Positions 11,651 through 24,339 of a stretch of 64,000 nt of DNA are shown piece by piece; positions within the stretch are counted from its first letter, which is position 1, and the number at the start of each line of letters is the position of its first letter. The notes beneath the pieces were generated by a model that did not search any database, had not been told where the DNA came from, and worked only from the letters and a program-made list of their open reading frames with translations. Source of the stretch: Odobenus rosmarus divergens (Eukaryota > Chordata > Mammalia > Carnivora > Odobenidae); contig NW_004451510.1 of assembly GCF_000321225.1 (NCBI RefSeq), forward strand, positions 204,867 through 268,866. The letters run 5' to 3'. The translations under genes and the position numbers were made by a program.

Positions 11651-12429
11651 CAGTTCTTTCTTCTCTTCCTCAGGGACTTCTTAAACTCTCTTTTTTGCTG
11701 GCTTCCACGTCTCTACACTGGGTTCTTACCTCTGCCCCAGACAGAGGGTATATACTGGTATACCAAAGTCCACCCTCGAAGTCTAAGTACTGTCACTTGC
11801 TTCCAGAAGGGGCCAGAAGTGCCCTGGGAACATTACTACTACCCATGCAGCATGGTGAATGAAAATTCGTGGACAGTAGCTTCACACACAGAGGAGCCCA
11901 GGGGGACTGTCTGTCCAGGACAGTCATCCCTGAGGGAGTCAGGGTGTGGGGTGGACAGTAGAACCCTGGTGAGTGGGGGGCGGGGGAATGCCATCCAGTT
12001 TAACCCCTGCTCTTGGCATTCCCATGATGCCCCCAAGGTTGCTCTCTCCTCACTACAGGGCCTCAGACCCTGCAAGATCCTAAAGCTAGTTCTTGAACCG
12101 GTGAATGACATTTCAGAATGTGATTCTTTGCTGCTTCTTCATAAATGTGGCCTCTCTCTTCCCTATATGCAAGGCTACAGCATACTTTTCTCCAAAACAG
12201 GAGATCCTAATCTGGAATTCATGGAATTTACCACGATGTCCAGAATTTTGTATGAATTTACATAAATGTGTTGTTCAAAAGAGGGGTCATAGCTTTCAGC
12301 AGATTTTCAAAGGGGTTGTGATAAAAAAAACAACTTACTAATAATATTTAGAGTGGGTGATAGATCTGGGAACCAGACCCAATCCATCTTACTCTAGAGT
12401 CCTTATTCTTGGCCCTTTTCCTGACCTTC
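11651..12429. other. Unassigned intergenic DNA
   Basis: No gene. Text at about 12220-12330 (GGGGTCATAGCTTTCAGCAG and a following 'ttttcaaagggg') resembles the end of an ancient DNA element whose family I could not name. The 148-codon frame at 11819-12265 shows no domain. Confidence 0.4.
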
Positions 12430-12530
12430 CACCTTCTAACTGGGAGACCTGAGCAATTTATCCAACATTACTGAGCCTGACTGATTTCAAGTTTAAAGTC
12501 AAGTTGATAATCACATCAGACTTCCACTTC
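12430..12530 (+). repeat. MIR SINE fragment (sense)
   Basis: Degraded MIR core: 'aactgggagacctgagcaattta' leading to 'actgagcctgactgatttc'. Confidence 0.5.
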
Positions 12531-12557
12531 ACAGAAGATGGCACAGATCTATTTTTC

Positions 12558-12756
12558 TTTCTTTTCTTTTTAAGATTTTATTTATTTATTTGACAGAGAG
12601 AGATAGCAAGAGCAGGAATACAAGCAGAGGGAGTGCGAGAGGGAGAAGCGGGCTTCCTGCGGAGCAGGGAGCCTGATGCGGGGCTCAATCCCAGGACCCT
12701 GGGACCATGACCTGAGCCGAAGGCGGATGCTTAACAACTGAGCCACCCAGGCATCC
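12558..12756 (-). mobile_element. CAN-SINE with 14-bp target-site duplication
   Basis: Antisense copy, from the pyrimidine-rich A-tail complement and AAGATTTTATTTATTTATTT to the head GAGCCACCCAGGCATCC. It is flanked by CAGATCTATTTTTC (12544-12557) and CAGATCTACTTTTC (12757-12770), a 14-bp duplication with one mismatch, which fixes the insertion boundaries. Confidence 0.95.
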
Positions 12757-12789
12757 CAGATCTACTTTTCCCTATTCCTTCTGATAAGT

Positions 12790-14085
12790 ACTACTAAAAA
12801 CCTTGGATACTATATGTAACAAAACATAGGAAGACTATGGAAGGTGGAGAGAAGAAGTAAGACCATCTAAGGACCTTGAACCTGAGGAACCACATGGTGG
12901 TGATTTTCCTATTTCCTGCCTCCCCCTCTCCCCAACCTCTCCCCCACACCCCCATAAAGCTCATATTTGGAGGTAAAGAAGCCCACAACCTGGAAACATC
13001 AATAAGTAAGACCAAAAAAAACAAAAAACAAAAACAAAAACAAAACCCTCCAACCAAAGTCTCCTCTCCTTAGCGAAAAGACTAGAAAAGAGACAATCTA
13101 TCAAGACAGAAAAATTTTAGACAGTAACGGCTGTACTCCATCAAAATACCACATAAAATATTATGGCTCCACCCTCATCCATGCTAGCAAAGACCAAATG
13201 GGAAGCATAGATTTCTATGCTTGTGAAGTTGGAATGAGGGATCCCAACACCCCCACCAAGGTGGTATTAGAGAAGGCCAAGTAGAAAGAGGACTTTCTGC
13301 TCCTTCCTGCTTCTGTGCTGTCAGTGGAGACCATGCAGAGAGCCTGAACTTCTACCCCCATCCTATGGTAATGAAGTATCTCTACCCATCCCCAGTGGGG
13401 TGGTGCCAGAGAGAGCTCTTGGAGATTCAGAACTTTTACTGATGACCTGGAGTAATAAGGCCACCTCAACTACCATGTCACTAGATACCACATGGGAGCT
13501 GGAACTCCCACCTGCTCCCAGCAATAAGAATCTCCCTACCCCACAATCAGGTGTCAATGGAGGTCGGTTGGGCAGCCTGGACTCTGACTTCTAGCTGAAC
13601 AGCTTGGTTACCTACTAGAACAGTATTGAAAACAAAACAGACACACACACACACACACACACAACCAACCTTTAAACAGAAGATTTAGATAAGATCCAGA
13701 GTTTTACAACATAATTTAAAAAGTCCAGGTTTCTATAGAATACCACCCATACCCAGAACCAGAAAGATCTCAAACTGAATGAAAAAAGAGAATCAGTAAA
13801 TGCCAACACCAGGATAATGGTAATATTACAATTATCTACCAAAGATTTTAAAGCAGCCATGATAAAAATACTTCAACAAGCAACAAGGAGTATGCCTAAA
13901 ATAAGTGAAAAAATAGAAAAAATCAGCAAAGAAAAAGAAGAGAAAATATAAAGAAGAATTACATGGAAATTTAAAACTGAAAAATATAATAACTGAATAA
14001 AAAGCTCATTCAGTGGGCTCAACAGTAGATTAGAGAAGACAGAGGAATGAATCAGTGAATTAGAGTAAAGGATAGAACCTACTAT
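12790..14085 (+). mobile_element. Old L1 LINE, 5' leader region
   Basis: This has the character of an old mammalian L1 5' region in sense orientation. The 13870-14085 part (around GAAATTTAAAACTGAAAAAT and CAGTGGGCTCAACAGTAGA) matches the segment just before ORF1 as I recall it. It includes a (CA)n tract at 13641-13662. It passes directly into ORF2 text at about 14090, so ORF1 and most of ORF2 are missing. Confidence 0.6.
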
Positions 14086-16318
14086 TCCTATTTTCAGATG
14101 ACATGATTGTCTACATAGAAAATCCCAACAAATCTACAAAGACATTTCATAAGTGAGTTCAGCAAGGTCACAAGATATAAGATAAACATATAAATATCAA
14201 TTGTATTTCTATATACTAAAAATGAACATACAGACACTGAAATGAAAACTACAATGCCAGTTACATAGCTCAAAAATGAAACACTTGGGGGAAATTTAAC
14301 AAAACATGTACAGAACTTGTATGCTAAAACCCATAAATAGATGATAGAAATCAGGAGAGCCCCAAATACATGGAGAGACATACCAGATCACTGATTGTAA
14401 TATTCAAAATAGTGAAGATGTCAATTCTCTTTAAATTGATATACAAGTTTCAGTCAATTCCTATCAAAATCCTAGTATGATTTTTTGTTGATATAGGAAA
14501 AATATTCTAAAAGAAAAACATTGTTCTAAAATGCACATGGAAAGGCAAAAAAACTTACATAGCTAAACCAACTTTGAAAAAGAACAATAAAGGGAGGGGA
14601 GTCAATCTATTTGAGTTCAAGTTACAGTAATCAAGACTGTGTGGTAGTGGCAAAGAGAAAGAGACACATAGATCAGTGAAAAAGAACCCAGAAATAGACA
14701 AATATAAATGTGCCCAAGTGACATTTGGCAGAGATAAAAAAGAAATTCAATGAAGAGAAGATAACCTTTTCAAAATTTGGTGCTATAACATGTAGAGTTC
14801 CATATGTAAAAACCAAAGCCAAAACCAAAACCAAACGAAACAACCAAAACTTTGACCTAACTCTCCTATCTTATACAAAAATCAATTCAAAATGGATCAC
14901 AGACTTAAAGTAGAAAGTAAAACTATAAGAAGTTTAGAAAAGTAAGCATAGGAGGAGAAATCCTTGGGATCTGGCTCTAGCAGAGAGTTCTTAGTCTTGA
15001 GAACAAAGGCCCATCCATAAAAGAAAAGAATTGATAAATTAGAATTCATCAAAATTAAAATGTCTGCTCTGTGAAAGACCCTTTAAGAAAACGAACAGAC
15101 AAAGGGCACCTGGGTGGCTCAGATGGTTAAGCGTCTGCCTTCGGCTCAGGTCATGATCCCAGGGTCCTGGGATTGAGTCCCGCATCAGGCTCCCTGCTCC
15201 TTGGGAGCCTGCTTCTCCCTCTGCTTCTCTCTCTCTCTCTCTCCCTCTCTCTCTCATGAATAAATAAAATCTTTAAAAAAAAAAAAAAGAAAATGAACAG
15301 ACAAGCTACAAGTGAGTAAAAATATTTGCAATCCACACATCTGATAAAGAACAACTGTCTAGAATACATAAAAAATTCTCAAAATTCAGCTCTATAAAGC
15401 AATTAGGACATGGGCAAACAAAATGAGAAGACATTTCACCAAGGAAGACCTATGGATGGCACATAAGCACATAAAAAGATGGTCAACATCAATAGCCATT
15501 TTAGGGAAGTGCAGATTGAAGTCACAATGAGATAACACTACATACTTATGAGTATAGCAAAAATAAAAAATAAAGGCAACATCAAATGCTGGTGTGGATA
15601 TGGAGGAATTGGATCACTCATACATTACTGTTGGGAATGTAAAATGGTATGGCCACTTTGGAAAACAATGTGGCAGTTTCTTAAATAACTAAATGTGCAC
15701 CTACTGTATAACTGAGCAATGCTACTTCTTGGCATTTATCCCATAAAAATGAAGATATTTGTTCACAAAGAGAAATGAACAAGAATGTTTATAGTAGATT
15801 TACTCATAATAGCCCCAAGGTGGAAATAGCACAGATATCTTTCAACAAGTGAATGATAAAATAAATTGATACATGGATACAATGGACTAGTACTCAGCGA
15901 TAGAAAAGAATGAACTACTGATACACCCAATAATCAGGATACATATCCAGAGAATTACACCAGGGAATAAAACTCATTGCAGAGAGTTACATACTGTATG
16001 CTTCCATTTATGTAACATTCCTAAAATAATACAAATAGAAAGATGGAAAAACCTAGCTGTTTCCAGGTGTTCAGGGGAGTATAAGGCAGTAGGGTGTGGG
16101 TGTGGCTAATAAAGAAGCAATGTGAGGGAACCTTGGGGTGATACAAATATTCTGTATCTTGACTGCATCATTGTCAATACCATGGTTGAGATACTATACT
16201 ATAGTTTTGCAATGTTAGCAGATGGAAAGCTAGATTTAGAGTACATGGAATCTCTCTGTATAATTTCTTATATCTGTATGTGAATCTATAATTATCTTAA
16301 AATAAAAGTTTAATTAAA
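14086..16318 (+). mobile_element. Old L1 LINE, ORF2 3' part and 3'UTR
   Basis: Begins inside the reverse transcriptase: 'tcagatgacatgattgtctacat' encodes the DDMIVYIENP motif around the catalytic aspartates, followed by further ORF2 text with many stops. The 3'UTR ends at TCTTAAAATAAAAGTTTAAT at about 16310. It is a broken retrotransposon of placental-mammal age, interrupted by a CAN-SINE (15104-15288). No ORF longer than ~95 codons survives. Confidence 0.85.
15104..15288 (+). mobile_element. CAN-SINE inserted in the old L1
   Basis: Sense copy from GGGCACCTGGGTGGCTCAG to AATAAATAAAATCTTT and a poly-A run. Flanked by AGAAAACGAACAGACAA (15086-15102) and AGAAAATGAACAGACAA (15289-15305), a 17-bp duplication with one mismatch, so the SINE is younger than the L1. 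Confidence 0.96.
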
Positions 16319-17019
16319 GGGCCATGTCTCACTCTCTATGTTTCCTTGTGAATCAAGTGTGGTAATGTCTATGAAAACTCTTTGTAACTTACAAAGCTTT
16401 AACAAATGTTAAGTTTATATGTATATATGTATATATATGTGCCCATATATATGTATGTTATAGATATTATATATACAATTTATTATCAAAATAGCACCAA
16501 CTTTGCAGGTATTTGAATGTGATATTTTTTAGTCTGTTGTACTCTTTGCATTTTCAAGCATTTAATTTGTAGTTTCTTCAGTGTATATAAATGAGAAATT
16601 GTTAATGAGTGTGCAGGTCTGATTCTAATGATAACAAGAGAAAACCTCACTCCTGAGTTAACATACACAATGTGGCTTTTGTGTTTGAGGTTGCTGTTGC
16701 CAACAATGTGATTAACTATTAGTGATGCACCAGTGAATGGATTCCAAAATTGGCTTCAAAAGCAATGGTTGGAGATCACTGGGCAACTATCTTGTAGCAA
16801 GGTTTGGAAAATTACATAACGGAATGATTTTAATGGGTTGAGCTTAATCCCAAGTATGCAGTAGGTATACAATAAATATTTGTTGAATGAATGAATGATA
16901 TACTACTAAATAAACAATAGCAGACTGTACTACAATTAATTTGTATTGGAATGTTCTGAAGATACCTTAAACTCATAATTCCCATCCCTGAACTTGGCAC
17001 CTCTGCCCCTGCAATCAAA
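16319..17019. other. Intergenic DNA with an AT microsatellite and an L2 tail
   Basis: An AT/GT-alternating tract lies at about 16418-16475. A sense L2 3' end is at 16835-16905 (CAATAAATATTTGTTGAATG). No gene. Confidence 0.55.
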
Positions 17020-17290
17020 CCAGACATTTCCCTTGTATTCTTGTCCTAACAAATGACACCTCTATCTACATATATTGGTTATATCATACCAGGAAGTTCA
17101 GTCTTTCTAGACTTCCTGATCCAACTAGAAACTAAGTCCTTGCATCTCCTTGATTGTCTGCCATCTCCTACCTCAAAACCGTTGGCCTCCTTCCTTCCCT
17201 TGTCATTTGTCATCTAGGCAATTTCTAATTGCCTCTATCTTCAACACTCAGAGTGGCACATCCTATGAGAATTTTTCCAGATCACACTAG
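17020..17290 (+). repeat. L2 LINE fragment
   Basis: Resembles decayed sense L2 text: 'ttgtctgccatctcctacctc', 'ggcctccttccttccc' and 'aacactcagagtggca'. A short MIR/L2-like stretch follows at 17310-17375. Tentative. Confidence 0.35.
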
Positions 17291-17589
17291 TCTTCTGTAG
17301 ATAGCAAACATTAAAAACTATTTATTGAGCTTTTGTGCATACTACACACTGTATTAAGCTCCTTTCATACACTGACTGGGTTTGGTTTAGTGGGCATTTT
17401 GTTGTTTTCCCAAATCTATCTGGCCCATGCTCATCTTCACCTCCAACTCCACATAACTTTTCCTTACTGAATTTTCTTCCAGATTCTGTTCTAATGTTTT
17501 CTTTGTTTATACATGTTCTGGGAAAAAGTCCTTTCCCTGAATATTTCAAGAGAATGAATCTTGATGAGTCTAGGTCAAGCATGCCATTC

Positions 17590-17960
17590 TACTAGCTTTA
17601 CCAGCCAGAGGTTAAGACATGGGCAAATGATACAATTCTGGCCAAACAACGTGTTTGCTGGTAGGGTGAGAAATGGCTTCCGCCAAAGAGTTTTGTTGCT
17701 CTCCAGAGAGATGCATGACTTCCCTTTCTGGTCAAGTAACCATGTTACTTGAGGAGATGGTTTGAGACCTTGTGGCCATCTAGCAAACACAAAGGGGTAA
17801 TACTGAAGGAAAACACCCACATACACAAGGAATTTGGTCCTTAAGGATGTCATCAAGTGACTGAGTTAATCAATTCTGGTCTTCTCTAATGTGAGTTAAT
17901 TGTTCTTATTGTTAAAGAATTTGAATTTTGTTTCGTGTTACTTGTAGCTGAACTCACCAT
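17590..17960 (+). mobile_element. Old LTR, MaLR-like
   Basis: Matches the late part of an old LTR class: a 'ttccctttctggtcaagtaac' block, CTTGTGGCCATCTAGCAAAC, and an end reading 'gttcttattgttaaagaatttg' then TGTTACTTGTAGCTGAACTC. No internal region. Similar blocks occur at 18560-18800, 31600-32010 and 36030-36402. Confidence 0.5.
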
Positions 17961-18060
17961 GAATGATAAGATGTTATTATCCCCATTTTCCTGCTGAGGA
18001 ACTCTGTCTCAGACCTCCTCAACTTAAATATAGCAGATCTTGGATCTGAGCCCCACATAA
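17960..18060 (-). repeat. MIR SINE fragment (antisense)
   Basis: Antisense MIR core: GTTATTATCCCCATTTTCCT, 'gaggaactctgtctcagacc' and 'gatcttggatctgagcccca'. Confidence 0.5.
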
Positions 18061-18559
18061 TTCCAAGACTGTTTCTGTTGCTCACAGTATGTATCACACA
18101 GTAGTACATTTATTGGTCACTTCACTATCTCCTCTCCTAGACTGTAATTTCCTTATAGGTAAGTTTTATAACATCAAATCTGTGAGTCTTTTCAGTGCTG
18201 GGACTATAAATTTTCATGGTTTTATATGACTAGACATGACATTAAGACAAGCAAATAGTACACCTTAGAAATATTTTTTTTTTATCTTCTTTGGTAATGG
18301 ATATTCTGGTGGCCTCTCAAAAATTTCTTTCAACCCCATTACCCTGCAGAGCGGGTATAAGGTTTATATGAGATTGACCAGGCCCCTAGCTCTAGAGGTC
18401 ACAATTGACCCAGGTCCATCAAGATAATTCTAACTTCCTTGTGGCATTTATAGTTTTAGAGATCATAATATGATGAAGGATGATACAATGTGAAGCTTAA
18501 CACTTTTAACTCTTGGTTTGGGGAAAGTAGTATCCCTCACCCACAATGAAGAAGTCAGG

Positions 18560-18800
18560 AGGGAGCTCTGGAAACTGCTAGCAGCCATCTTTCTACCATG
18601 AGGGAAGCCAGCCTAAGGATGAGATAAAAGCACAAAGGAGGGAAAAGCTGAAAGAATTGAAGGGAAATGAGACCTGATCATATTGTGAGTCTTTGGGTCA
18701 AACCAAACATAAAGTCTGCCTTAATTCTGAATTTTCCAATCTTGTGAGTCAGTACACTCTTTCATTATATTTGAGTTGGGCTTTCTATTGCATATAATAT
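18560..18800 (+). mobile_element. Old LTR fragment, MaLR-like
   Basis: Contains AGCAGCCATCTTTCTACCAT, GAGGGAAGCCAGCCTAAGGA and an end block 'tatatttgagttgggctttct', the same layout as the LTR at 17590-17960. Family uncertain. Confidence 0.45.
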
Positions 18801-20749
18801 AAAGAGTCTTTACTGATATAATCTTAATTACATTTTAAATTAAAACCTATTCCAAATAAAAGATCACATTGCAAGTTGTGTAAATATAGAGTCTGCATTA
18901 TCCAGCTATAATAATAGCATTTATTACTTGTGCTCCTTTTCAGTTACATTCTTGAAATAGTATAATTCTATATCTAATTTTGTATTGCTAGGCTATAAAC
19001 TATTTAAGAATTTTAGGAAGTGAAGTGTGAATATTAACCTAAAAAGAGAAAAATGAAATTTTCTCTCTGTACAATTAATTTCCCTTTGGATATCTGTCAA
19101 ATCATGATTTGGGCATAAATACAAATCCCACATAACAAAGAGAAACAAGATCAGCATTTCATTGCAGTTAGGGCTGGGATTCTGAAATCATGACCCTCCT
19201 ATCCATTGTGGAAACTTAAATCCAATAATCCCGGGAGCTCTGTTCCTTTTCTCAGAAATCAAATATTTGTGAGGAAATTTATTCTTTTACCTCTAAGCAT
19301 TTATATACATATACACACAAACATATCCACACACATGCATGTATAATTATGAGGTTTATTTTTCCTGATGAAGGCAGAAATTTGAAGTTTTAAGATCTTG
19401 ATATTGTACTTGTTGAGGGGATTACTGAAACCTGGCAAAAATTTCTGGTAAGATCTTATAAAGAGTTCAAGAAGCCTTAAATTCAGTTTATTTGGGGGAT
19501 CTGCCTTTGGAAAAATTTAGAGACTTGTTGGGAGATGAAGTGGAGATGCTACTTGAATATTCTGTTCAAAAACTGGAATCCACATATAAAACTTGCAGGC
19601 AAGGAATAGATATTTAAAAGGGGAAAAAAATCCATTCTTTGGCTGTTACGTTGAAAGTGAGTTCAACAAGCCATAGGACTGCTGTTGAAGTTAGCGGCCC
19701 AGTGCTGTGAAACAAATGGACTCTTCTTTTTGTCTTTATGAAAACTTGGCTTTCCTCTTAAGAGAGCTTTATGGCTTTTCACAATCAAAATTTAACCATA
19801 GGCCACTAATATGGCTATTTGGTCTTGCTCACAAGTGGTAGCTAAATGACTTGAATGACTCCTGTCTACTTTTATTTGCTTTTATCTCTCTGATTCTTCT
19901 ACTTGACTTTGCTCTCGATAAAGAATTAATGTTTGAGCAAGTCTTCAAAAGGAATGGCAGAGAAAAAGAAAGAGAGTGAGTGGCAGGTAATGAGACCAGA
20001 GAGGTAGCCTGGCCTTCTCATGAAGGAGTTTTATTTTATCTTTATCAAGATAGCTCTAGGGTGCCCCCAAGGAACTTATACAAAAAAAGAGCCCCTCAGT
20101 GTGGTCAGGTTGGATTATTCTCTTAATAGAGGTTGGTGCAGGTCTAAAAGAGAGCCCTCCTTTCCCCAAAACCCTCTCCTAGCCTCCTGGTTGACTTTCC
20201 CTCTACTATTCATCCCCCACCACCAATCCTGGACATTCTAACTTTTTTCATAGGCCAAGGATCTTCAAAAATTTTGAGTTACATTTATCAGTTAGAAAAA
20301 ATGTGAAAACAAACTAATTTTCTCTCACAGAGAGAGGGCTAGCATGATGGCTCCACAGTGTCATAAGCTCTTTCTAGCTTTCTGCTCCCATATCCTTCTT
20401 GTGGCTTTTATCCTCAAAGCAACAAGATGACTACCAGGGATCTAGCCATCAGATCTGGGCCCAAGAAGGAAAATAAAAGGAAGAGCAAGATCAAAAGGGC
20501 TGTAGTCTAGCTTTCTATTCTCTTTTTCAAGGAAACTCCCCAGAAGTTCCATCTAACAACTTCATCTAATTGTCCAGAGTGTAGTCACTTGACCATACAT
20601 AGCTACAGAGGAGGTTGGGGAATGTAGTTCCTTAGCTGGACATGCTACCACACCCAACAAATATGACAGAAAGAAAGGATGCTATTCCTTCCAGTTTGTT
20701 TTTGAATTTTATTTTTTCTAGTCAAAACAGTCACAGTTCCTCTCTAAAA
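18801..20749. other. Unassigned AT-rich intergenic DNA
   Basis: No gene. About 20370-20720 has the look of an ancient interspersed repeat ('agctacagaggaggttggggaa', 'cttagctggacatgctacca') that I could not assign. The remainder is AT-rich with no clear element. Confidence 0.4.
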
Positions 20750-20945
20750 GGGCGCCTGGGTGGCTCAGTTGGTTAAGCGACTGCCTTTGGCTCAGGTCAT
20801 GATCCTGGAGTCCCGGGATCAAGTCCCACATCGGGCTTCCTGCTCAGCGGGGAGTCTGCTTCTCCCTCTGACCCTCCTCCCTCTCGTGCTCTCTGTCTCT
20901 CATTCTCTCTCTCGCAAATAAATAAAATCTTAAAAAAAATAAAAT
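20750..20945 (+). mobile_element. CAN-SINE
   Basis: Sense copy: GGGCGCCTGGGTGGCTCAG head with A box TGGCTCAGTTGG and B-box region GATCAAGTCCC, CT-rich body, AATAAATAAAATCTTAAA tail followed by an (AAAAT)n-like extension. No unambiguous target-site duplication was found. Confidence 0.94.
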
Positions 20946-23410
20946 AAAAAAATAAAATAAAATATTTGAAACAATGCATCATCTTTTGCATATCTGTCCT
21001 TTACTAGTTTCCCGAAATGTATTTCTTCATGTATCCCTGTATCACAAAAGAATTTAGTAAAATTCTTCTTTTACACTTAAAAGAAGACAAGTATTTTTAA
21101 GCAACAGCACAGACCTTCCCACACACTGTGTCATTTGTGGTAAGTTCGTCTCTGTCACACCTCCATCAATGTCTTCTAGGCCTTTCTTGTAAGTTTGTTT
21201 GCAAAAGCCTTTTAGTTTGTTGTCACATTGCACCTTAATGTCATTTTAGCCATTTTTATTCTGGAAATAAAAAATAAGCAGTTTATAATTATTGAGTGGC
21301 ATTTTGTAAAACACTGGATTGAGCATATGGTGACTTAAACTTCACTGGATAGCCTGGATGTTTAGTTTTTAGTTGTCTTATTAGTCATGTTTTCATACTA
21401 ATATTAGCTCTAAATTCAAGCTGCTTCCCTTAAGGAATTATTGGCATGTCGCTCCAGGCCTGGCTTCTATGTTGTTAGCATGACACTGCCCTCTGCCTTA
21501 AACTATTCAGATAGTGATTTAATATAAGTCATGTTTGTACTTTAATATTTCTAGTAGCCACATTAATAAATATAAAAAGAAACAGGTAAGATTAATCTTA
21601 ATAATATGTATTGTTTAATCTAATAGATGTAAAACATTATAATTTCAATGCATAACAATAAAAATTATTAATGAGGTACTTTATACATTTTTTGTGCTAA
21701 ATCTTTGATTTTTATTATGTATTTTACACTTATCATACATGTCAATTTAAACTACATTTTAAGTGCCCAATAGCCACTTGTGACAAATGGCTACTGTATT
21801 GGTCAGCACAGGCCTATTACCTGGGGGATAAACATATAGCTATATCCTGGAGATAGGGACATGGGTCTTCCGACTTCCTAAACTCAAGGTCAATTCCAAG
21901 GATGCATTTCTCATCTCAACATAATCCCATTTAGGATTAAGTTGTTTCTCTATTGTAATGTAAGATGGTGGTGAAGATATTTGTCTATTTGACCCATCTG
22001 CTCCCCCTGACCCCCCCACCCTTAAATGTGTCTCAGTGCTCATATAATTTCATTGGTGAATATGAATCTCACTGACCTGGCTTAACTTCCTAGCATATGC
22101 AAATAAGACCTCATATATTCAGCATACCCTCAATAATTATTATCCCAGAAATATCCGTGTCCTTTCCTGTGTCCAAGATCACTTTGCTCTAGATCTTATA
22201 GTAACCACTGAAAGCTGACCTTTAAGTAGCAGCTCATGCTATGTGTCTTCTCTGACCCAGATTTCCCAATAAAGCCCATTGTCATAACTCCATGTCATAA
22301 CTCAGGAAATTTCAGCCAAGGGTAGCAGAAAGACCTTACCCATAACGTCTTCAAACACAAGGACTTATACTAGTTCACACAATGGGAAGAACAGAGACAG
22401 GGCAGGTACCAGGTATGGTTTAATCATGTTTCTAGGCACTGTCTTGAGTTGGGTTTCTAAGAAAGAGAATGTGAAATAGGTGTTCGAGTCCATGTGGTTT
22501 ATGGAGGAAGAACTCTCAGGAGAAAGGGAGTGAGTAAATAAAGAGGCAGGGAAAGGTGCTAAGCAGAGACATGATATCAGCTGGATTGGCTTCTGCCTGG
22601 TTACTCAGGGAGCTCTCTCTGGAGCATGAATTGTACCACAAAACTAGTCTTACTGTGAGTTAAGAAGGTAGCCTTTCATATCCCTGTGCTGGTCAGTCAT
22701 TTGTTGTAGGTTATTTTAGGGATGGAAAGGAGGCATAACTTTTGGGAAGGGGCTCTTGGGTATCTCAGCCACAGAGAGCAATTCTCAGGAGAGAAGGGCA
22801 GCCATTAGCTCTTTGCAGCCAACACTCCTAGCACTGGCATGTGTCAGTGTGGTAAAGTACAGAGATCAGGACAGGGTACCCACAGCATCCACTAGCTGAA
22901 TTTTTCTGTGCTTTTGGTTATACTCTCCTCTGTCTATGGATTTGGTCTTCAGCATTTGTCTCATGATTTCATGATGGCTACCAGCAACCCCTCGGGAAAA
23001 CTACTTTTTAATCCATATTCCTGGGGAGTCAGAGTATTAGAGTCCCTCTGAGTCTCTCAAATGAGTTAGGAAAACTCCCAGAAGCCCCCAACAATTTTCT
23101 CCTATTGTTTATTGACCAAAATCTGATCATGTGATCATTCCTGAAACTTTCATTAGTGAGAAGAATGGGATTACATTGAGACCAATCAGGTTCTTGCCTG
23201 ATCTGAGGTCACTACCCACCCAAGGAGAAGTGGAATAGATAATCGTGCACCAGCCTCCAAGTATACAACTCAGTCTGAGAGAGAGCCTGAGAAATCAATT
23301 TTTGTCAAAATGTAAATAACTTTAATGGTTTCTCAGAAAGTGGTCATTTCAGGGAATTTTCTCTCTTATGACACAAAAAGGGGGGATTCAGCTTAAGAAT
23401 ATTTTCATAG
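20946..23410. other. Unassigned intergenic DNA
   Basis: No gene. About 22440-22660 has ancient-repeat character (GGGTTTCTAAGAAAGAGAAT and 'gttactcagggagctctctct') without a family name. Other parts are AT-rich and unassigned. Confidence 0.4.
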
Positions 23411-23602
23411 AGGGGCACCTGGGTGGCTCAGCTGGTTAAGCGACTGCTTTCAGCTCAGGTCATGATCTTGGAGTCCTGGGATCGAGTCCCACATCGGGCT
23501 CCCTTCTCAGTGGGGAGTCTGCTTCTCCCTCGGACCCTCCTCCCTCTCATGCTCTCTGTCTCTCATTCTCTCTCTCTCAAATAAATAAAATCTTAAAAAA
23601 AA
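23411..23602 (+). mobile_element. CAN-SINE with 16-bp target-site duplication
   Basis: Sense copy with head, A and B boxes and AATAAATAAAATCTTAAA tail. Flanks are AAGAATATTTTCATAG (23395-23410) and AAGAATGTTTTCATAG (23603-23618), one mismatch. It belongs to the same subtype as the 20750 and 58973 copies ('gatcctggagtcccgggatc'). Confidence 0.95.
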
Positions 23603-23694
23603 AAGAATGTTTTCATAGAATTTAGTGTCACATGGTACAAATGGGAGCCATTGCAACTTTATGTTTGTAAGAAGTTAGTAAAAGAAACAGATAA

Positions 23695-23820
23695 AGAGGA
23701 AAACTTATATAATATAATATTATATATAATCATTGTAATAATTATATTATTATATTAATGTATATTAACATATATTATTATTATGTACATATGTGCATGT
23801 GTGTATGTATATATATGCAA
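23695..23820. repeat. AT-rich low-complexity tract
   Basis: Dense TATAAT/ATTATA repeats passing into TGTGTATGTATATATA. Confidence 0.7.
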
Positions 23821-23944
23821 GTTTTGTAGGCGATGAACTGAAATTATCAGTGATTACCAGATCTCTATAATGTAAAAAGCTGTATAACTGTACACTTATA
23901 TATTTGAGTACATTTATTCCCATTCACTCTACATAGTAAAACAG

Positions 23945-24065
23945 GTTGCATCATGAATTTGATATCTTGGGTTTTGTTCCCAGCTATCTTATTTACTACT
24001 TGTGTGATCCTGGGGAGCTGATTTAACTTCTCTGAATTTCATTTTCTTTATTTCCATTATAAAAA
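23945..24065 (+). repeat. MIR SINE (sense)
   Basis: MIR core: 'ttacttgtgtgatcctgggga' and 'tttaacttctctgaatttcat'. Confidence 0.55.
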
Positions 24066-24339
24066 GATATGTATATATTTCTCCTACTTAGATAGAGGTA
24101 ATGTGACATAATGAAATAATGAATATAAAAGTCTTGTGAAGGATATGTTCATATATTTTATGATCTCTTTATTACACTACTATTTCAATAGGAAATTGAT
24201 TTGGGGGCATTCTGTTCTAGAATATTTCTACAGCTCCAATAATGTTCCAGGTACTGAGCCTGATATTTTTAAATATAGCACATTTAAGTACTAAATATAG
24301 TACCTATGTGTGCTAGGTTTAGCTTCCATTTAGCTTCCA

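Noticed and set aside
11819..12265. 148-codon plus-strand frame
   Set aside because: No domain, and its right end overlaps text that looks like an ancient repeat.
14086..14400. Reverse-transcriptase motif as a possible active L1 or retroviral pol
   Set aside because: The frame is broken by many stops, lacks the rest of ORF2 and belongs to an old L1 3' end.
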